This document shows, one piece after another, positions 17,555 to 26,368 of a stretch of DNA of 64,000 nucleotides. The notes under the pieces are model-generated. The model was given only the letters and a program-made list of their open reading frames with translations. It was not told where the DNA came from and ran no database searches. Every line of letters begins with the position of its first letter. Position 1 is the first letter of the stretch. Origin of the DNA: CAZHCA01 sp964530825. GTDB taxonomy: Bacteria; Bacteroidota; Bacteroidia; Chitinophagales; Saprospiraceae. The stretch is from contig CAZHCA010000022.1 of assembly GCA_964530825.1 (NCBI GenBank), forward strand, positions 12,668 through 76,667. Reading direction: 5' to 3'. Position numbers and translations under genes: made by a program.

Positions 17555-18832
17555 ATGAATTTTATCGAAGAACTTAGATGGCGGGGCATGCTCAATGACA
17601 TGACCCCGGGAACCGACGAATTACTCCGCCAAGAGAAAACCGTAGGTTACATTGGTTTCGACCCTACTGCTCCTTCCCTGACAATCGGTAATTATGTACA
17701 AATTATGTTGCTCCAGTTATTTCAGCGGTCGGGTCATCAGCCCATCGTCTTGATGGGAGGCGCTACAGGGCGGATCGGCGACCCTTCATTTAAAGATACC
17801 GAGCGTTCGCTAAAAAGCTACGAGGAGCTAGATGCCAATCTGGAACGCCAGACGGCACAATTTCACAAGCTGCTCGACTTTGAAGCGGCCGAAAACCCGG
17901 CCCTGCTGATCAACAACCTGGATTTTTACCGCGATATGAATGTATTGGACTTCCTGCGAAAGGTAGGTAAGACGCTAACGGTAAATTACATGATGTCGAA
18001 AGAGTCGGTAAAAAAAAGAATCGAGACGGGAATCTCATTTACCGAGTTCAGTTACCAGTTGTTGCAAGGTTACGACTTTCAGGTATTATTTGAAAAACAC
18101 AACTGCCGCATCCAGATGGGTGGCTCGGATCAGTGGGGTAACATCACGGCTGGCACGGAATTCATCCGCCGCAACCTGAGTGGCAAGGCTTACGCTGTTA
18201 CCACACCCTTACTGACCAAGGCCGACGGGAAGAAATTCGGGAAATCCGAAAAAGGTAATATTTGGCTCGATCCCGATCTGACCTCTCCTTACAAGTTCTA
18301 CCAATTCTGGATCAATGCTGATGATGCTGATGTACCCAGGTTTACGCGCTATTTCACCTTGCGCTCCCGGGAAGAGATCGAAACGCACGAGGCGGAACTG
18401 GCCGATAATCCGCAGGAGCGGAAACGCCTGCTGGCAGAGGAATTAACGGTACGCATTCACTCCCGGGTAGCGTACGAATCGGTACTCAACGTTTCCAAAC
18501 TCCTCTTCAACCGCAAAGCCGGTACCGACACCCTTCTTGGCTTGGATGAAGGAGAATTGGCAACCGTAGCCGAAGAAATACCCAGCTTTTTCGTCCCACG
18601 CGATTTGCTCGCCGGCGGGGTTAATGTCGTCGATCTGCTGGCAGAATCCACCCGTATTGTGAGCTCCAAAGGTGATGCCCGCCGGGCCATCAGGAGCAAT
18701 GCCATTGCAGTGAATAAAAATAAAATCACCGACCACGAAACCACTGTAGGACCTGAGCAGTTGTTACACGGCAAGTACCTGATGGTAGAAAATGGCAAGA
18801 AGAATAAATTTATGGTTATCGTTGAGGGCTAA
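17555..18832 (+). CDS. tyrS: Tyrosine-tRNA ligase
   Basis: A 425-aa class Ic aminoacyl-tRNA synthetase that charges tRNA-Tyr. Landmarks are GFDPTAPSL (34-42), GGATGRIGDPS, the Tyr-binding QLLQGYDF, QMGGSDQWGNIT, and KMSKS-type KFGKS in LTKADGKKFGKSE. The C-terminal S4-like RNA-binding domain contains SKGDARRAIRSNAI. The HIGH motif is degenerate: after PSL the sequence reads T-I-G-N (43-46) where most TyrRS have H-x-G-H or H-x-G-N. The remaining active-site landmarks are intact, so the enzyme is probably functional. The gene is divergent from the large secreted-protein gene, 156 bp apart. A second TyrRS elsewhere in the genome cannot be excluded. Confidence 0.96.
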   Translation: MNFIEELRWRGMLNDMTPGTDELLRQEKTVGYIGFDPTAPSLTIGNYVQIMLLQLFQRSGHQPIVLMGGATGRIGDPSFKDTERSLKSYEELDANLERQTAQFHKLLDFEAAENPALLINNLDFYRDMNVLDFLRKVGKTLTVNYMMSKESVKKRIETGISFTEFSYQLLQGYDFQVLFEKHNCRIQMGGSDQWGNITAGTEFIRRNLSGKAYAVTTPLLTKADGKKFGKSEKGNIWLDPDLTSPYKFYQFWINADDADVPRFTRYFTLRSREEIETHEAELADNPQERKRLLAEELTVRIHSRVAYESVLNVSKLLFNRKAGTDTLLGLDEGELATVAEEIPSFFVPRDLLAGGVNVVDLLAESTRIVSSKGDARRAIRSNAIAVNKNKITDHETTVGPEQLLHGKYLMVENGKKNKFMVIVEG

Positions 18833-18918
18833 GAGGTTCGTTCCTTGCAAAAGAACTCCTCACATATTGCCCTCATCCCGAAACCTGAACCACAACCTCC
18901 GCCTCAACCTGGTCATCC

Positions 18919-19701
18919 ATGGAATATACAAAATACCAAGTCGATGCTTTTGCAGGAAAAGTCTTTGAAGGTAACCCGGCTGCTGTAATCCCACTGACTG
19001 AGTGGCTTCCCGAAGACACCCTGCAGGCTATCGCCATGGAGAACAACCTATCGGAGACGGCTTTTTTTCTTCCCTTGGAGGACCGGTATCACTTGCGGTG
19101 GTTTACCCCTAACCGGGAGGTGCGGCTGTGCGGCCACGCCACCCTGGCAACCGCACACGTGTTGTATCAACACTTGGGACATCAGGCCTCGACGGTCACC
19201 TTCGACACGCTGAGCGGCACCGTCACCGTTGCACACTCCGGACAGGATTACAGCATGAACTTTCCGGCCGACTTACCCATCCCCATCAGTACGCCTATCC
19301 CTATTCCCCAGGCACTGGGGTTCGAGCCAGAGGCAACCTTCGAAGGGAAAGATGATCTACTGGTAGTGCTGGACGATCCCGAGCAACTTATTCGCCTCAA
19401 ACCCAGCCTCGATGCCATCCGCCGCCTAGATGCCCGTGGCCTGATCGTCACTGCTCCAGGCAGGAAAACCGACTTTATTTCCCGCTGTTTTTATCCGCTC
19501 TACGGTGTCGATGAAGACCCGGTAACCGGCTCGGCACATACCACACTGACGCCCTACTGGGCAAACCGTTTGGGCAAACCACAGCTGACGGCCTACCAGG
19601 CATCACGCCGGGGAGGGCACCTGCAGTGTGTCATGCTCGACGAACGGGTCGAACTCAGTGGACAGGCCGTCACCTACGCCATTGGTAAGATCTACGTTTA
19701 A
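18919..19701 (+). CDS. PhzF family isomerase-like protein
   Basis: A 260-aa protein of the PhzF/DapF-fold family. It has the N-terminal YQVDAFAGKVFEGNPAAV, the catalytic Glu in ENNLSETAFF, GHATLATAHVL, and the second-half motif DEDPVTGSAHTTL. PhzF itself isomerises a phenazine precursor, but most homologues outside phenazine clusters have unknown substrates. There are no other phenazine genes here, so phenazine production should not be inferred. The gene lies 86 bp after tyrS and 17 bp before the PLP-enzyme gene on the same strand, so it may be in an operon with the latter. The length is typical. Confidence 0.85.
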   Translation: MEYTKYQVDAFAGKVFEGNPAAVIPLTEWLPEDTLQAIAMENNLSETAFFLPLEDRYHLRWFTPNREVRLCGHATLATAHVLYQHLGHQASTVTFDTLSGTVTVAHSGQDYSMNFPADLPIPISTPIPIPQALGFEPEATFEGKDDLLVVLDDPEQLIRLKPSLDAIRRLDARGLIVTAPGRKTDFISRCFYPLYGVDEDPVTGSAHTTLTPYWANRLGKPQLTAYQASRRGGHLQCVMLDERVELSGQAVTYAIGKIYV

Positions 19702-19718
19702 CCCTGAAAACACCGCTT

Positions 19719-20888
19719 ATGCATCTAAGTGAACTGCTTTTCCACTATGGAGAGGAGCGGGACCGGTATTTCCAAGCTGTGACTCCGCCCATTATCCAAT
19801 CCAGTAATTTTGCTTTTCCCTCTCTCGAGGAGTTTCGCGCTGCCCTGGCCAGGGAGATGGACCAGCATGTGTATTCGCGCGGGAATAACCCTACGGTGGC
19901 GATCCTCCGCAAAAAACTAGCAGCCCTGGAAGGGGCCGAAGATGCCTTGGTATTCGGCAGCGGAAGCGCCGCAGTAGCAGCGCCCCTCCTCAACCACCTG
20001 GAAACAGGTGATCACGTGGTATGTGTAGCTGCCCCCTACTCCTGGACCAAGGCCCTCCTTACCGATCTTCTAGCGCGCTTCGGCGTAACCACAACTTTCA
20101 TCGACGCCACTAACACCGGCATCATCGAAAAGGCAATCCAGTCCAACACCAAAGTGCTTTTCCTGGAGAGTCCCAATTCGCTAACCTTCGAGCTTCAGGA
20201 TCTGGTAGCCTGCGCCCAGCTGGCCAAAGACCACAATCTGATCAGCATCATCGATAATAGCTACGCAACCCCCCTGTACCAACGACCGATCGACTATGGT
20301 ATCGATTATTCCGTTCATGCGGTCACTAAATACCTCAATGGCCACAGCGATGTGATGGCCGGCGTTGTCTGTGGCCGGCGCAAGTACCTGGAAGATCTTT
20401 TTAGCCGGGTTTACATGGCCGTTGGGGCCGTGCTCTCCCCGCATGATGCCGCCTTGGTTCTGCGCGGGTTGCGGACATTACCCCTACGCCTGGAGCGGTC
20501 CGATCAAAGCGCCCGCCTGTTGGTCGAACGGCTCCACCAGCATCCTCAGGTGGAGCAGGTGCTTTATCCTTTTCATTACACTTTCCCGCAGTATGAACTG
20601 GCCCAACGACAAATGCAGGGTGCCGGCGGACTGTTTTCCGTTCTATTGCGGATAAACGAGCTTTCTGAGGCCGAAGCCTTCTTTCATCGACTCCAGAACT
20701 TTCTATTGGCAGCCTCCTGGGGCGGCTACGAGTCGCTGGTCTTGCCTTCGGCAGCCTTTTACAAAGTACCCGGAAGGGAAGATACCCCCATCACATTCAA
20801 ATTGGTACGCTTTTTTGTGGGATTGGAAGATCCGGAGTGGTTATGGGCAGACCTGAAGCAGGCGCTGGAAGCAATCAAAGCTCCTTAG
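19719..20888 (+). CDS. Cys/Met metabolism PLP-dependent enzyme (cystathionine synthase/lyase family)
   Basis: A 389-aa fold-type I PLP enzyme of the trans-sulfuration family. The PLP lysine is Lys204 in HAVTKYLNGHSDVMAG. Other family landmarks are VYSRGNNPTVAILRKKLAALEGAEDALVFGSGSAA, FLESPNSLT and SIIDNSYATPLYQ. Members include cystathionine gamma-synthase, cystathionine beta- and gamma-lyase and methionine gamma-lyase, which sequence alone does not separate. It follows the PhzF-like gene by 17 bp. After its stop, a TATATTTG promoter element for the next gene begins within 45 bp, so it is probably the last gene of its unit. Confidence 0.87.
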   Translation: MHLSELLFHYGEERDRYFQAVTPPIIQSSNFAFPSLEEFRAALAREMDQHVYSRGNNPTVAILRKKLAALEGAEDALVFGSGSAAVAAPLLNHLETGDHVVCVAAPYSWTKALLTDLLARFGVTTTFIDATNTGIIEKAIQSNTKVLFLESPNSLTFELQDLVACAQLAKDHNLISIIDNSYATPLYQRPIDYGIDYSVHAVTKYLNGHSDVMAGVVCGRRKYLEDLFSRVYMAVGAVLSPHDAALVLRGLRTLPLRLERSDQSARLLVERLHQHPQVEQVLYPFHYTFPQYELAQRQMQGAGGLFSVLLRINELSEAEAFFHRLQNFLLAASWGGYESLVLPSAAFYKVPGREDTPITFKLVRFFVGLEDPEWLWADLKQALEAIKAP

Positions 20889-20930
20889 CCCAGTCAAACA
20901 GTAAAGAAGGAGTTCATTGCCAAAAAAAAT

Positions 20931-20938
20931 TATATTTG
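20931..20938 (+). promoter_or_regulatory. -7 promoter element before the 1455-aa protein gene
   Basis: TATATTTG, an exact TAnnTTTG match, lies 34 bp before the ATG at 20973. A well-placed -33 TTTG is not evident. The same octamer precedes the next gene (25639-25646). Confidence 0.45.
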
Positions 20939-20972
20939 CAATTATTCTAATAATAACACCTAAAATCCAAAC

Positions 20973-23900
20973 ATGAAACTTCAGACACTAGAGCCGGTAA
21001 GCCAGCTCCACGTTCCGTTGAGTCTTGAGCAGGAAGCCGCCCTGACCGCGTTAAAAATCTATTCTATTCGGGATTTAGCAGAATATACGCCCGCACGTTA
21101 TGCAGAATCCCTTATGAATTACCGGGCGAATAACAATCTTGATGCTATCCCACTCGACACCTACCTCAACAAGGCGGTTATTCAGCCTAACCTTGCTGTG
21201 GTGCTTCCCAACCTAGATATTGTACAACTTAAAATTATCGGAGAAGTAACCGCTAAACACCTCAAGAAAGGGTTTAACATCCATACCATCCAGCAATTGA
21301 GTGAGTGGCCGCTCTTCAGAAAAGCCCGCATGGATTTTCACCAGGAAATCGTTGAAGAGGCCTTTCAGGAACTACCCTCGGCGCCCGAAGATCTCATGCC
21401 TAAGCTCATCGGTAGTACCTATACGGCAGCTCGTTTTAGTAGTTTCGTTAAAGGAAAAATCCGGGAATTTGACTCCCAAAGCTTAACAGTCATCAAACGA
21501 TACGACAATACCCATGCGCTGGTACACCTTTTTACGCGCGAGCCCCTTCAGTACTACCTGGGTTATGTTGCTGGTATTCGCCAAAAATGGGTCAATGACG
21601 GTACCCATCTGGGAGAAATCATTCACAGTATCGCCCTGGCGCCCGGCGAGTCCCGGAACTTGGCGTTTATTGATTGGTATCAGCGCCAGACGAGCAGCCG
21701 TACGGAGGACACCGATGCTACGGAAATCTTTCAAAACCAATTTCTACAAACCCGCGCCCTTAACGAAGTAGTCACCGCTACCGCTAGCGAACACCTGGAG
21801 GGTAACACCACCGTTGATAGCCGTACAAAAAATACAGGCTCAGGTCTTGCTTACGGAGCTGGAGCTGCGTTGGGAGTCCCAATCAAAGGAGCCATTCTGG
21901 GCGTAGGTAGCTCACTGGGGAGTTCAACCATTATTAGCAGTAATTCGGTGCAAGGTACCCTGCAATCTGTCACTACTGGCGACCGGGAGATGATGGCCGA
22001 GGTGGTCCAAAACATTTCAGATAGCACGGTCCAAAACGCCTCCAACGTTCGCTCCCTAATGTCAACAGTCGTTGTCGAAGACCAGCAGTCAGGAAGCCAG
22101 ACCGCAGAGACCCGCAACATCACCAACTACAACCACTCCCATGCCCTGACCATGCAATACTACGAAGTGCTGCAGAAGTACAATATCGTTACGCAAATCG
22201 ATACGATCCGTCCTTTGTTATTCCTGCCCTTCCAGCCGCTCCACTTTTCCATTTCTACCATCCAGGCCTATTGGACGATTTTAGGGCGGCGAGTTCGCAA
22301 TCAATACCCCCAGCGTTTTAAACGCATGAAGGAAGTCCTGAAAAGCATTACGCCTTTTCAAGAGGCCTTCGATCCCGATGGTCAACATTCCATCCAGGCG
22401 ATCAAGATTACCAGAGGATATCAGCTTTCCGAAAAATTTGAAGTTGTCGTCGATGCCAATCCGGATGTACGTATAGTAATCAACAAACGCGACCTCAATA
22501 ACTTCATGCGGTTAGCGGTCCGGGGGACTAACAACATTCTTAAATACAATGTGCTAAGCAGCTCGAATACCACCCGGTCCCTTTCAACTGCAGAAGTTCG
22601 ACAGATAGACCTGGCGGGATCTTACTATTTGGAGTTAAGCGACACCTTTAAGAACGATCTCAAAAAGGAACTGCGACGGCAGATTGATGCTGGAAATTTC
22701 GAACAACTGAATCCGGGCATTAGTAACCGGAGCAAATTGAAAGAAAAAGTAAATGACGATCAATATGAGTTAGAAAATCCGCAAGGGACCCTAAGCCTGG
22801 ATATCAAGATCGAGATTACCGTAGCAGACCAGCAAAGCAACCGAGTTACGCTTTCGCGGGAGCTCGGAGCTTCCTATAACTATGCGGCTTTAAACAACGG
22901 GATTGGGAAAGACGATCTCATCAATTTCACCCAGGCCACCCGAGAAGATATCGCCCAACTGGAAGACATCAATCCGGTGCAGGATATTGATGATATCGAA
23001 GATTTTTTCCACCAGCATCGCTATGAATTCACCCGGTTTTTGCTCAATAATATTGAAAAAGAGCAACTTATCGATGTAGTTCAAAACCTCAAAGTCCTTG
23101 CCAAAGACTGGGAAATGCCGCTGGTGCAGCTCGTCAACCCGGCACCCCTGGCCATGACCGAAAACTTGCTGGTATTCGAATTGTACCAACCGTCTGAGGA
23201 AAAGAAAGCGAACGCTACCCAAGGAAAAGCCCGCTCGTCAGCCAACAATTTGGGCATTCTGCAAAGCATTCGCCGGCATTTTGCCGAGCTGGGTAAGCTG
23301 GAATCCGAAATGCGCCAACGCGGTAAGCAGGAAACGGTATTCTTGCCCACAGCGGGTGTCTTCGGCGAAGCGATTTTGGGCCGGTCCAACGCCTCTGAAT
23401 TCATCGATATGCGGCGCTTCTACAACTGGCAGGATTCTCCCATTCCGCATCACAGTCCTGCTATCGATGCGATCAATATCAACCAATCATTCGCTCAACC
23501 GGTCGCAGATGGGCTGGACCCAAACATTCCGGATAGTACAATTGAGCAGATGCAGCCCCAACAGTTGCCCGTACCCAATCTAGCAGCCATGATCCAGGCC
23601 ATTCAGAACGGAAATATGTTTCGTGACATGTCCAAAACAGATCAATTCATGAGCATCCTGGGTGAGCTGGCCAAATTGGCGGGCACCACTGCCCAGGCAG
23701 CCGGTAACCTTGCAGGCGAAGCCGGCAAAGATGCCCTTGCAGCAGCCGTCGCCATGGGGCAGTCGGTCATGGGCATGGCCGGCAAAGGACTTGACTTAAG
23801 CGATTCCGCGCCTCCGTCTAATGTGACCGAAAAGGGTGGTGCCCACAATATTGGGGAAACCATCAAAGAGAACCAAAATGGGCCGCTCACGCCCATCGAA

Positions 23901-25340
23901 CAGGGGCAACTGGAAAATGCCGGGATCCCCATCAGCCGCCCGGGGAATGGCATTGGGGGCGGCAGTGATAATACCGGCGGCAACGGCACACCGATCAATC
24001 CCGGCCAACCCGGCGGCCAACCCGGCGGAAGCGAGCCTCAAACGGGAGGTGATGCCTTGTCCGACCCCAATTTACTTGCCGGCGCTGTGCGCTTTCGGGT
24101 TGCCCTGCCGGGAAGCACTCAGTACACCAGCTTGAACCTGCTGGAAATAGCCGAGAATTTTATCCCAAACAGTATGGAAGCTGCCTTCCGGGAAATGATG
24201 GATCAATTCTACCAACTGGCAACAGCCGAAGGCAGTAACGACGGCTTTACCTTGATCCCTTTTGTTTTGAAAATACCCGAAATATCCGGCAAAGTAAAAG
24301 GGGTAGAGTTTGGCATTCAACTGGAAGATGATAACCACATGAATGCGATGATTAATCAGAGCTATCTATTGACCCAGGCCATGAATAATCTTCTCCTGGA
24401 GATGATGTACCACTTTGCCCATACTAAAGTCAAAATCGAAAATCAAACAAATGCGGCCCCCAACGGTACCCTGCTACAGGCAACACTCAATGTGCGCAAA
24501 CAAAAGGGTAAAGTTGTGGAAACGGAAGTGAAAGACATCGTCTACGGCAGTATCAGCTACTGGATAGGAGGCGACATGATCGGCATGGATAGTACCAGCC
24601 TCAATGCCGAAGGTTTACATGGTGGTTTGCGTTTGGCCAACCACGGCACTGCCGGTGCCCTGATCAATACCCAATTTTCAGACCTCGGTAATGGAACGGG
24701 TTTCAAACTCATTTTTGAAGGCACCCACCAAATCATTCCACACCTGAATCATTTAGTGGCCTATTACCAGCAATGGTACGCTGCCGAGATTGAGCGTATC
24801 ATCAATCAAGACTTCGGCGAAGCCGAGTGTATTGAACAACTGTTGGATATTTTCCAGGCCGTTATCGACCGGTTTGATTTACTCGAGGAACTGCTTCGCT
24901 ACATGGGCCTCTCCGAGGCAACTATCGAAACCATTATGACCGGAGTTGAAGCCGCTCAAAACGCAGGAGATGCCGTACTGGACTACTTGAGTAGTGTGCT
25001 GAACCTGCTATTCCAAACCGGCTTGGTCAGCGCTAAATCCCTCATGGCGAAATTCTTTAAGCTGTTCTTCGATCTGACTTTCCTACCATTTTCCATTTTG
25101 GATGCCCATTGGCAATACCAAGCACGGGTAGAAGTAGAGATAGACTACTTCGGAGGGCTCACCCCTGGCTGGCGGACCTCCACTCAAGGAAGCATCCGAG
25201 AGTTTCCCTGGGTAGAACTGCAGTTTTTGAATGGTAGCGAGCAGCGCACCATATACGAATTTCATGAAACCTATCCGCAAGGATTGTTAGGCTTGAATGC
25301 CGATCGAGCCATCCAGCAGCAACTGCCTACAGAACTATAA
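20973..25340 (+). CDS. Very large uncharacterised protein (1455 aa)
   Basis: I do not recognise a named family. No signal peptide or T9SS tail is visible. The N-terminus (about 15-115) has two helix-hairpin-helix-like stretches (LSLEQEAALTALKIYSIRDL; EVTAKHLKKGFNIHTIQQL). A middle region holds the strings IALAPGESRNLAFIDWYQR (about 220-238) and ITNYNHSHALTMQYYEVL (383-400). Between them is a Gly/Ala-rich hydrophobic stretch (289-318), which could insert into a membrane or pack a helix. Near residue 790-830 lie VFGEAILGRSNASEF and FYNWQDSPIP. A Gly/Pro/Asn linker (about 988-1030) separates a C-terminal half that contains long helices (about 1260-1350). It is monocistronic: its own TATATTTG element before, a strong terminator after. 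A structural, toxin-like or assembly protein are all possible. Confidence 0.85.
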   Translation: MKLQTLEPVSQLHVPLSLEQEAALTALKIYSIRDLAEYTPARYAESLMNYRANNNLDAIPLDTYLNKAVIQPNLAVVLPNLDIVQLKIIGEVTAKHLKKGFNIHTIQQLSEWPLFRKARMDFHQEIVEEAFQELPSAPEDLMPKLIGSTYTAARFSSFVKGKIREFDSQSLTVIKRYDNTHALVHLFTREPLQYYLGYVAGIRQKWVNDGTHLGEIIHSIALAPGESRNLAFIDWYQRQTSSRTEDTDATEIFQNQFLQTRALNEVVTATASEHLEGNTTVDSRTKNTGSGLAYGAGAALGVPIKGAILGVGSSLGSSTIISSNSVQGTLQSVTTGDREMMAEVVQNISDSTVQNASNVRSLMSTVVVEDQQSGSQTAETRNITNYNHSHALTMQYYEVLQKYNIVTQIDTIRPLLFLPFQPLHFSISTIQAYWTILGRRVRNQYPQRFKRMKEVLKSITPFQEAFDPDGQHSIQAIKITRGYQLSEKFEVVVDANPDVRIVINKRDLNNFMRLAVRGTNNILKYNVLSSSNTTRSLSTAEVRQIDLAGSYYLELSDTFKNDLKKELRRQIDAGNFEQLNPGISNRSKLKEKVNDDQYELENPQGTLSLDIKIEITVADQQSNRVTLSRELGASYNYAALNNGIGKDDLINFTQATREDIAQLEDINPVQDIDDIEDFFHQHRYEFTRFLLNNIEKEQLIDVVQNLKVLAKDWEMPLVQLVNPAPLAMTENLLVFELYQPSEEKKANATQGKARSSANNLGILQSIRRHFAELGKLESEMRQRGKQETVFLPTAGVFGEAILGRSNASEFIDMRRFYNWQDSPIPHHSPAIDAININQSFAQPVADGLDPNIPDSTIEQMQPQQLPVPNLAAMIQAIQNGNMFRDMSKTDQFMSILGELAKLAGTTAQAAGNLAGEAGKDALAAAVAMGQSVMGMAGKGLDLSDSAPPSNVTEKGGAHNIGETIKENQNGPLTPIEQGQLENAGIPISRPGNGIGGGSDNTGGNGTPINPGQPGGQPGGSEPQTGGDALSDPNLLAGAVRFRVALPGSTQYTSLNLLEIAENFIPNSMEAAFREMMDQFYQLATAEGSNDGFTLIPFVLKIPEISGKVKGVEFGIQLEDDNHMNAMINQSYLLTQAMNNLLLEMMYHFAHTKVKIENQTNAAPNGTLLQATLNVRKQKGKVVETEVKDIVYGSISYWIGGDMIGMDSTSLNAEGLHGGLRLANHGTAGALINTQFSDLGNGTGFKLIFEGTHQIIPHLNHLVAYYQQWYAAEIERIINQDFGEAECIEQLLDIFQAVIDRFDLLEELLRYMGLSEATIETIMTGVEAAQNAGDAVLDYLSSVLNLLFQTGLVSAKSLMAKFFKLFFDLTFLPFSILDAHWQYQARVEVEIDYFGGLTPGWRTSTQGSIREFPWVELQFLNGSEQRTIYEFHETYPQGLLGLNADRAIQQQLPTEL

Positions 25341-25364
25341 AATTGATAAATTACTAGACAATGT

Positions 25365-25399
25365 GGGAGTAAGGAATGGTTTCCTTGCTCCCCGTTTTT
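25365..25399 (+). terminator. Rho-independent terminator of the 1455-aa protein gene
   Basis: Arms GGGAGTAAGGAA (25365-25376) and TTCCTTGCTCCC (25381-25392) form a 12-bp stem with one G-T pair and a TGGT loop. CGTTTTT follows. It lies 24 bp after the stop codon. Confidence 0.85.
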
Positions 25400-25616
25400 G
25401 ATCAGGAAAAAATTGGTTTATAGTTCCTATAGCTTCATCAGGCTCTGCTCTGCCTAATTATGGTAAGCTAGGTTCATTTTCGAAACGCCCTCCTTAGCAA
25501 TCATTTGTTTTTTATTTAGCTCTAATCTGTATAAAGTAAGTTTTATTTGGCGAGGATTTTTTATCTGAGTAAAAAGTCAAAATGTATAGAAACAAGAACA
25601 AAAGGTCAACCTCTAT

Positions 25617-25646
25617 TTTGTTTCTTCCCGAAACCAATTATATTTG
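25617..25646 (+). promoter_or_regulatory. Bacteroidota-type promoter (TTTG / TATATTTG)
   Basis: TTTG at 25617-25620, an 18-bp spacer, then TATATTTG at 25639-25646 fit the -33/-7 pattern of the primary Bacteroidota sigma factor. The ATG at 25671 follows 24 bp later. The 217 bp between the terminator at 25399 and this promoter are AT-rich, and I see nothing else in them. Confidence 0.6.
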
Positions 25647-25670
25647 TATCGCACACAAAATCAAGGTGAA

Positions 25671-26363
25671 ATGAAGAAACAATCCGTTCACCGGCAATAT
25701 AATTTTCCGGATGCCGACCTTTACGTGCAATGCATGGAGCGCATCCGCTATGCGCACCGGGATCTAGAGAAGTTTGAGCAATACGGCTACAGCCGCGATA
25801 AATTGATGGGGTTTCATCGCTTGTGCGAAAAATTCCGGGCCCTGCCGGACGACGATGAGTTGCTGGGCGACCAGATGATTACCACCGAAAAGAAATATGC
25901 CGCTGCCGAAAAACTGAAGTCGGCCATCCGCAGCTTGATGACGCGCGTGGCCGTGAAATACAATAATCGCTCGGGCCGTTACCGGAAGTTCGGTACTGCC
26001 AAGTTAGGCGACATGACCGATGCCCAGCTCCTCTTCTGCGGGCGCCGGGTGGCGCGTGTAGCTCGCCAGCAAATTGATTTCCTGGCGGATGTAGGCGTTA
26101 ATGAGCAGGTAATCAAACGGATCACCGATGCCTGCAAAGACTTTGAGGTGGCGCTCAACGTTCAGCAGGACAGGGTCGCTGACCGTGATATCGCTGTTGA
26201 ACGCAGGACAGAACAGGGCAATAAGCTCTATCAGGAACTTATTACCCTGTGTAATATCGGTAAAGATATCTGGGCCGAAATCGACCCGGTCAAATACGAA
26301 AACTACTGCGTCTATGAGAGCAATAACGAACAGAAAAAAGCACGCAAGGCCAAGTCTACTTAA
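25671..26363 (+). CDS. Uncharacterised all-helical protein, apparently internally duplicated
   Basis: A 230-aa protein with no recognised family. The open frame reaches back to a TTG at 25644, inside the -7 promoter element, so the ATG at 25671 (MKKQSVHRQYNFPDADLY) is the start. The sequence is charged and helical, with no signal or membrane segment. Residues about 15-110 and 113-215 look like two copies of one helical unit: both run from an Arg-rich helix (MERIRYAHRDLEKFEQYGY; CGRRVARVARQQIDFLADVG) through a Cys-x-x-F helix (LCEKFRAL; ACKDFEVA) to a Leu-rich helix. The tail is Lys/Arg-rich. It may be nucleic-acid or protein binding, but this is unsupported. It is convergent with msrB, 5 bp apart. 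Confidence 0.75.
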   Translation: MKKQSVHRQYNFPDADLYVQCMERIRYAHRDLEKFEQYGYSRDKLMGFHRLCEKFRALPDDDELLGDQMITTEKKYAAAEKLKSAIRSLMTRVAVKYNNRSGRYRKFGTAKLGDMTDAQLLFCGRRVARVARQQIDFLADVGVNEQVIKRITDACKDFEVALNVQQDRVADRDIAVERRTEQGNKLYQELITLCNIGKDIWAEIDPVKYENYCVYESNNEQKKARKAKST

Positions 26364-26368
26364 ACAGT

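Noticed and set aside
18919..19701. Phenazine biosynthesis suggested by the PhzF-like protein
   Set aside because: No other phz gene is present, and most PhzF homologues have other or unknown roles.
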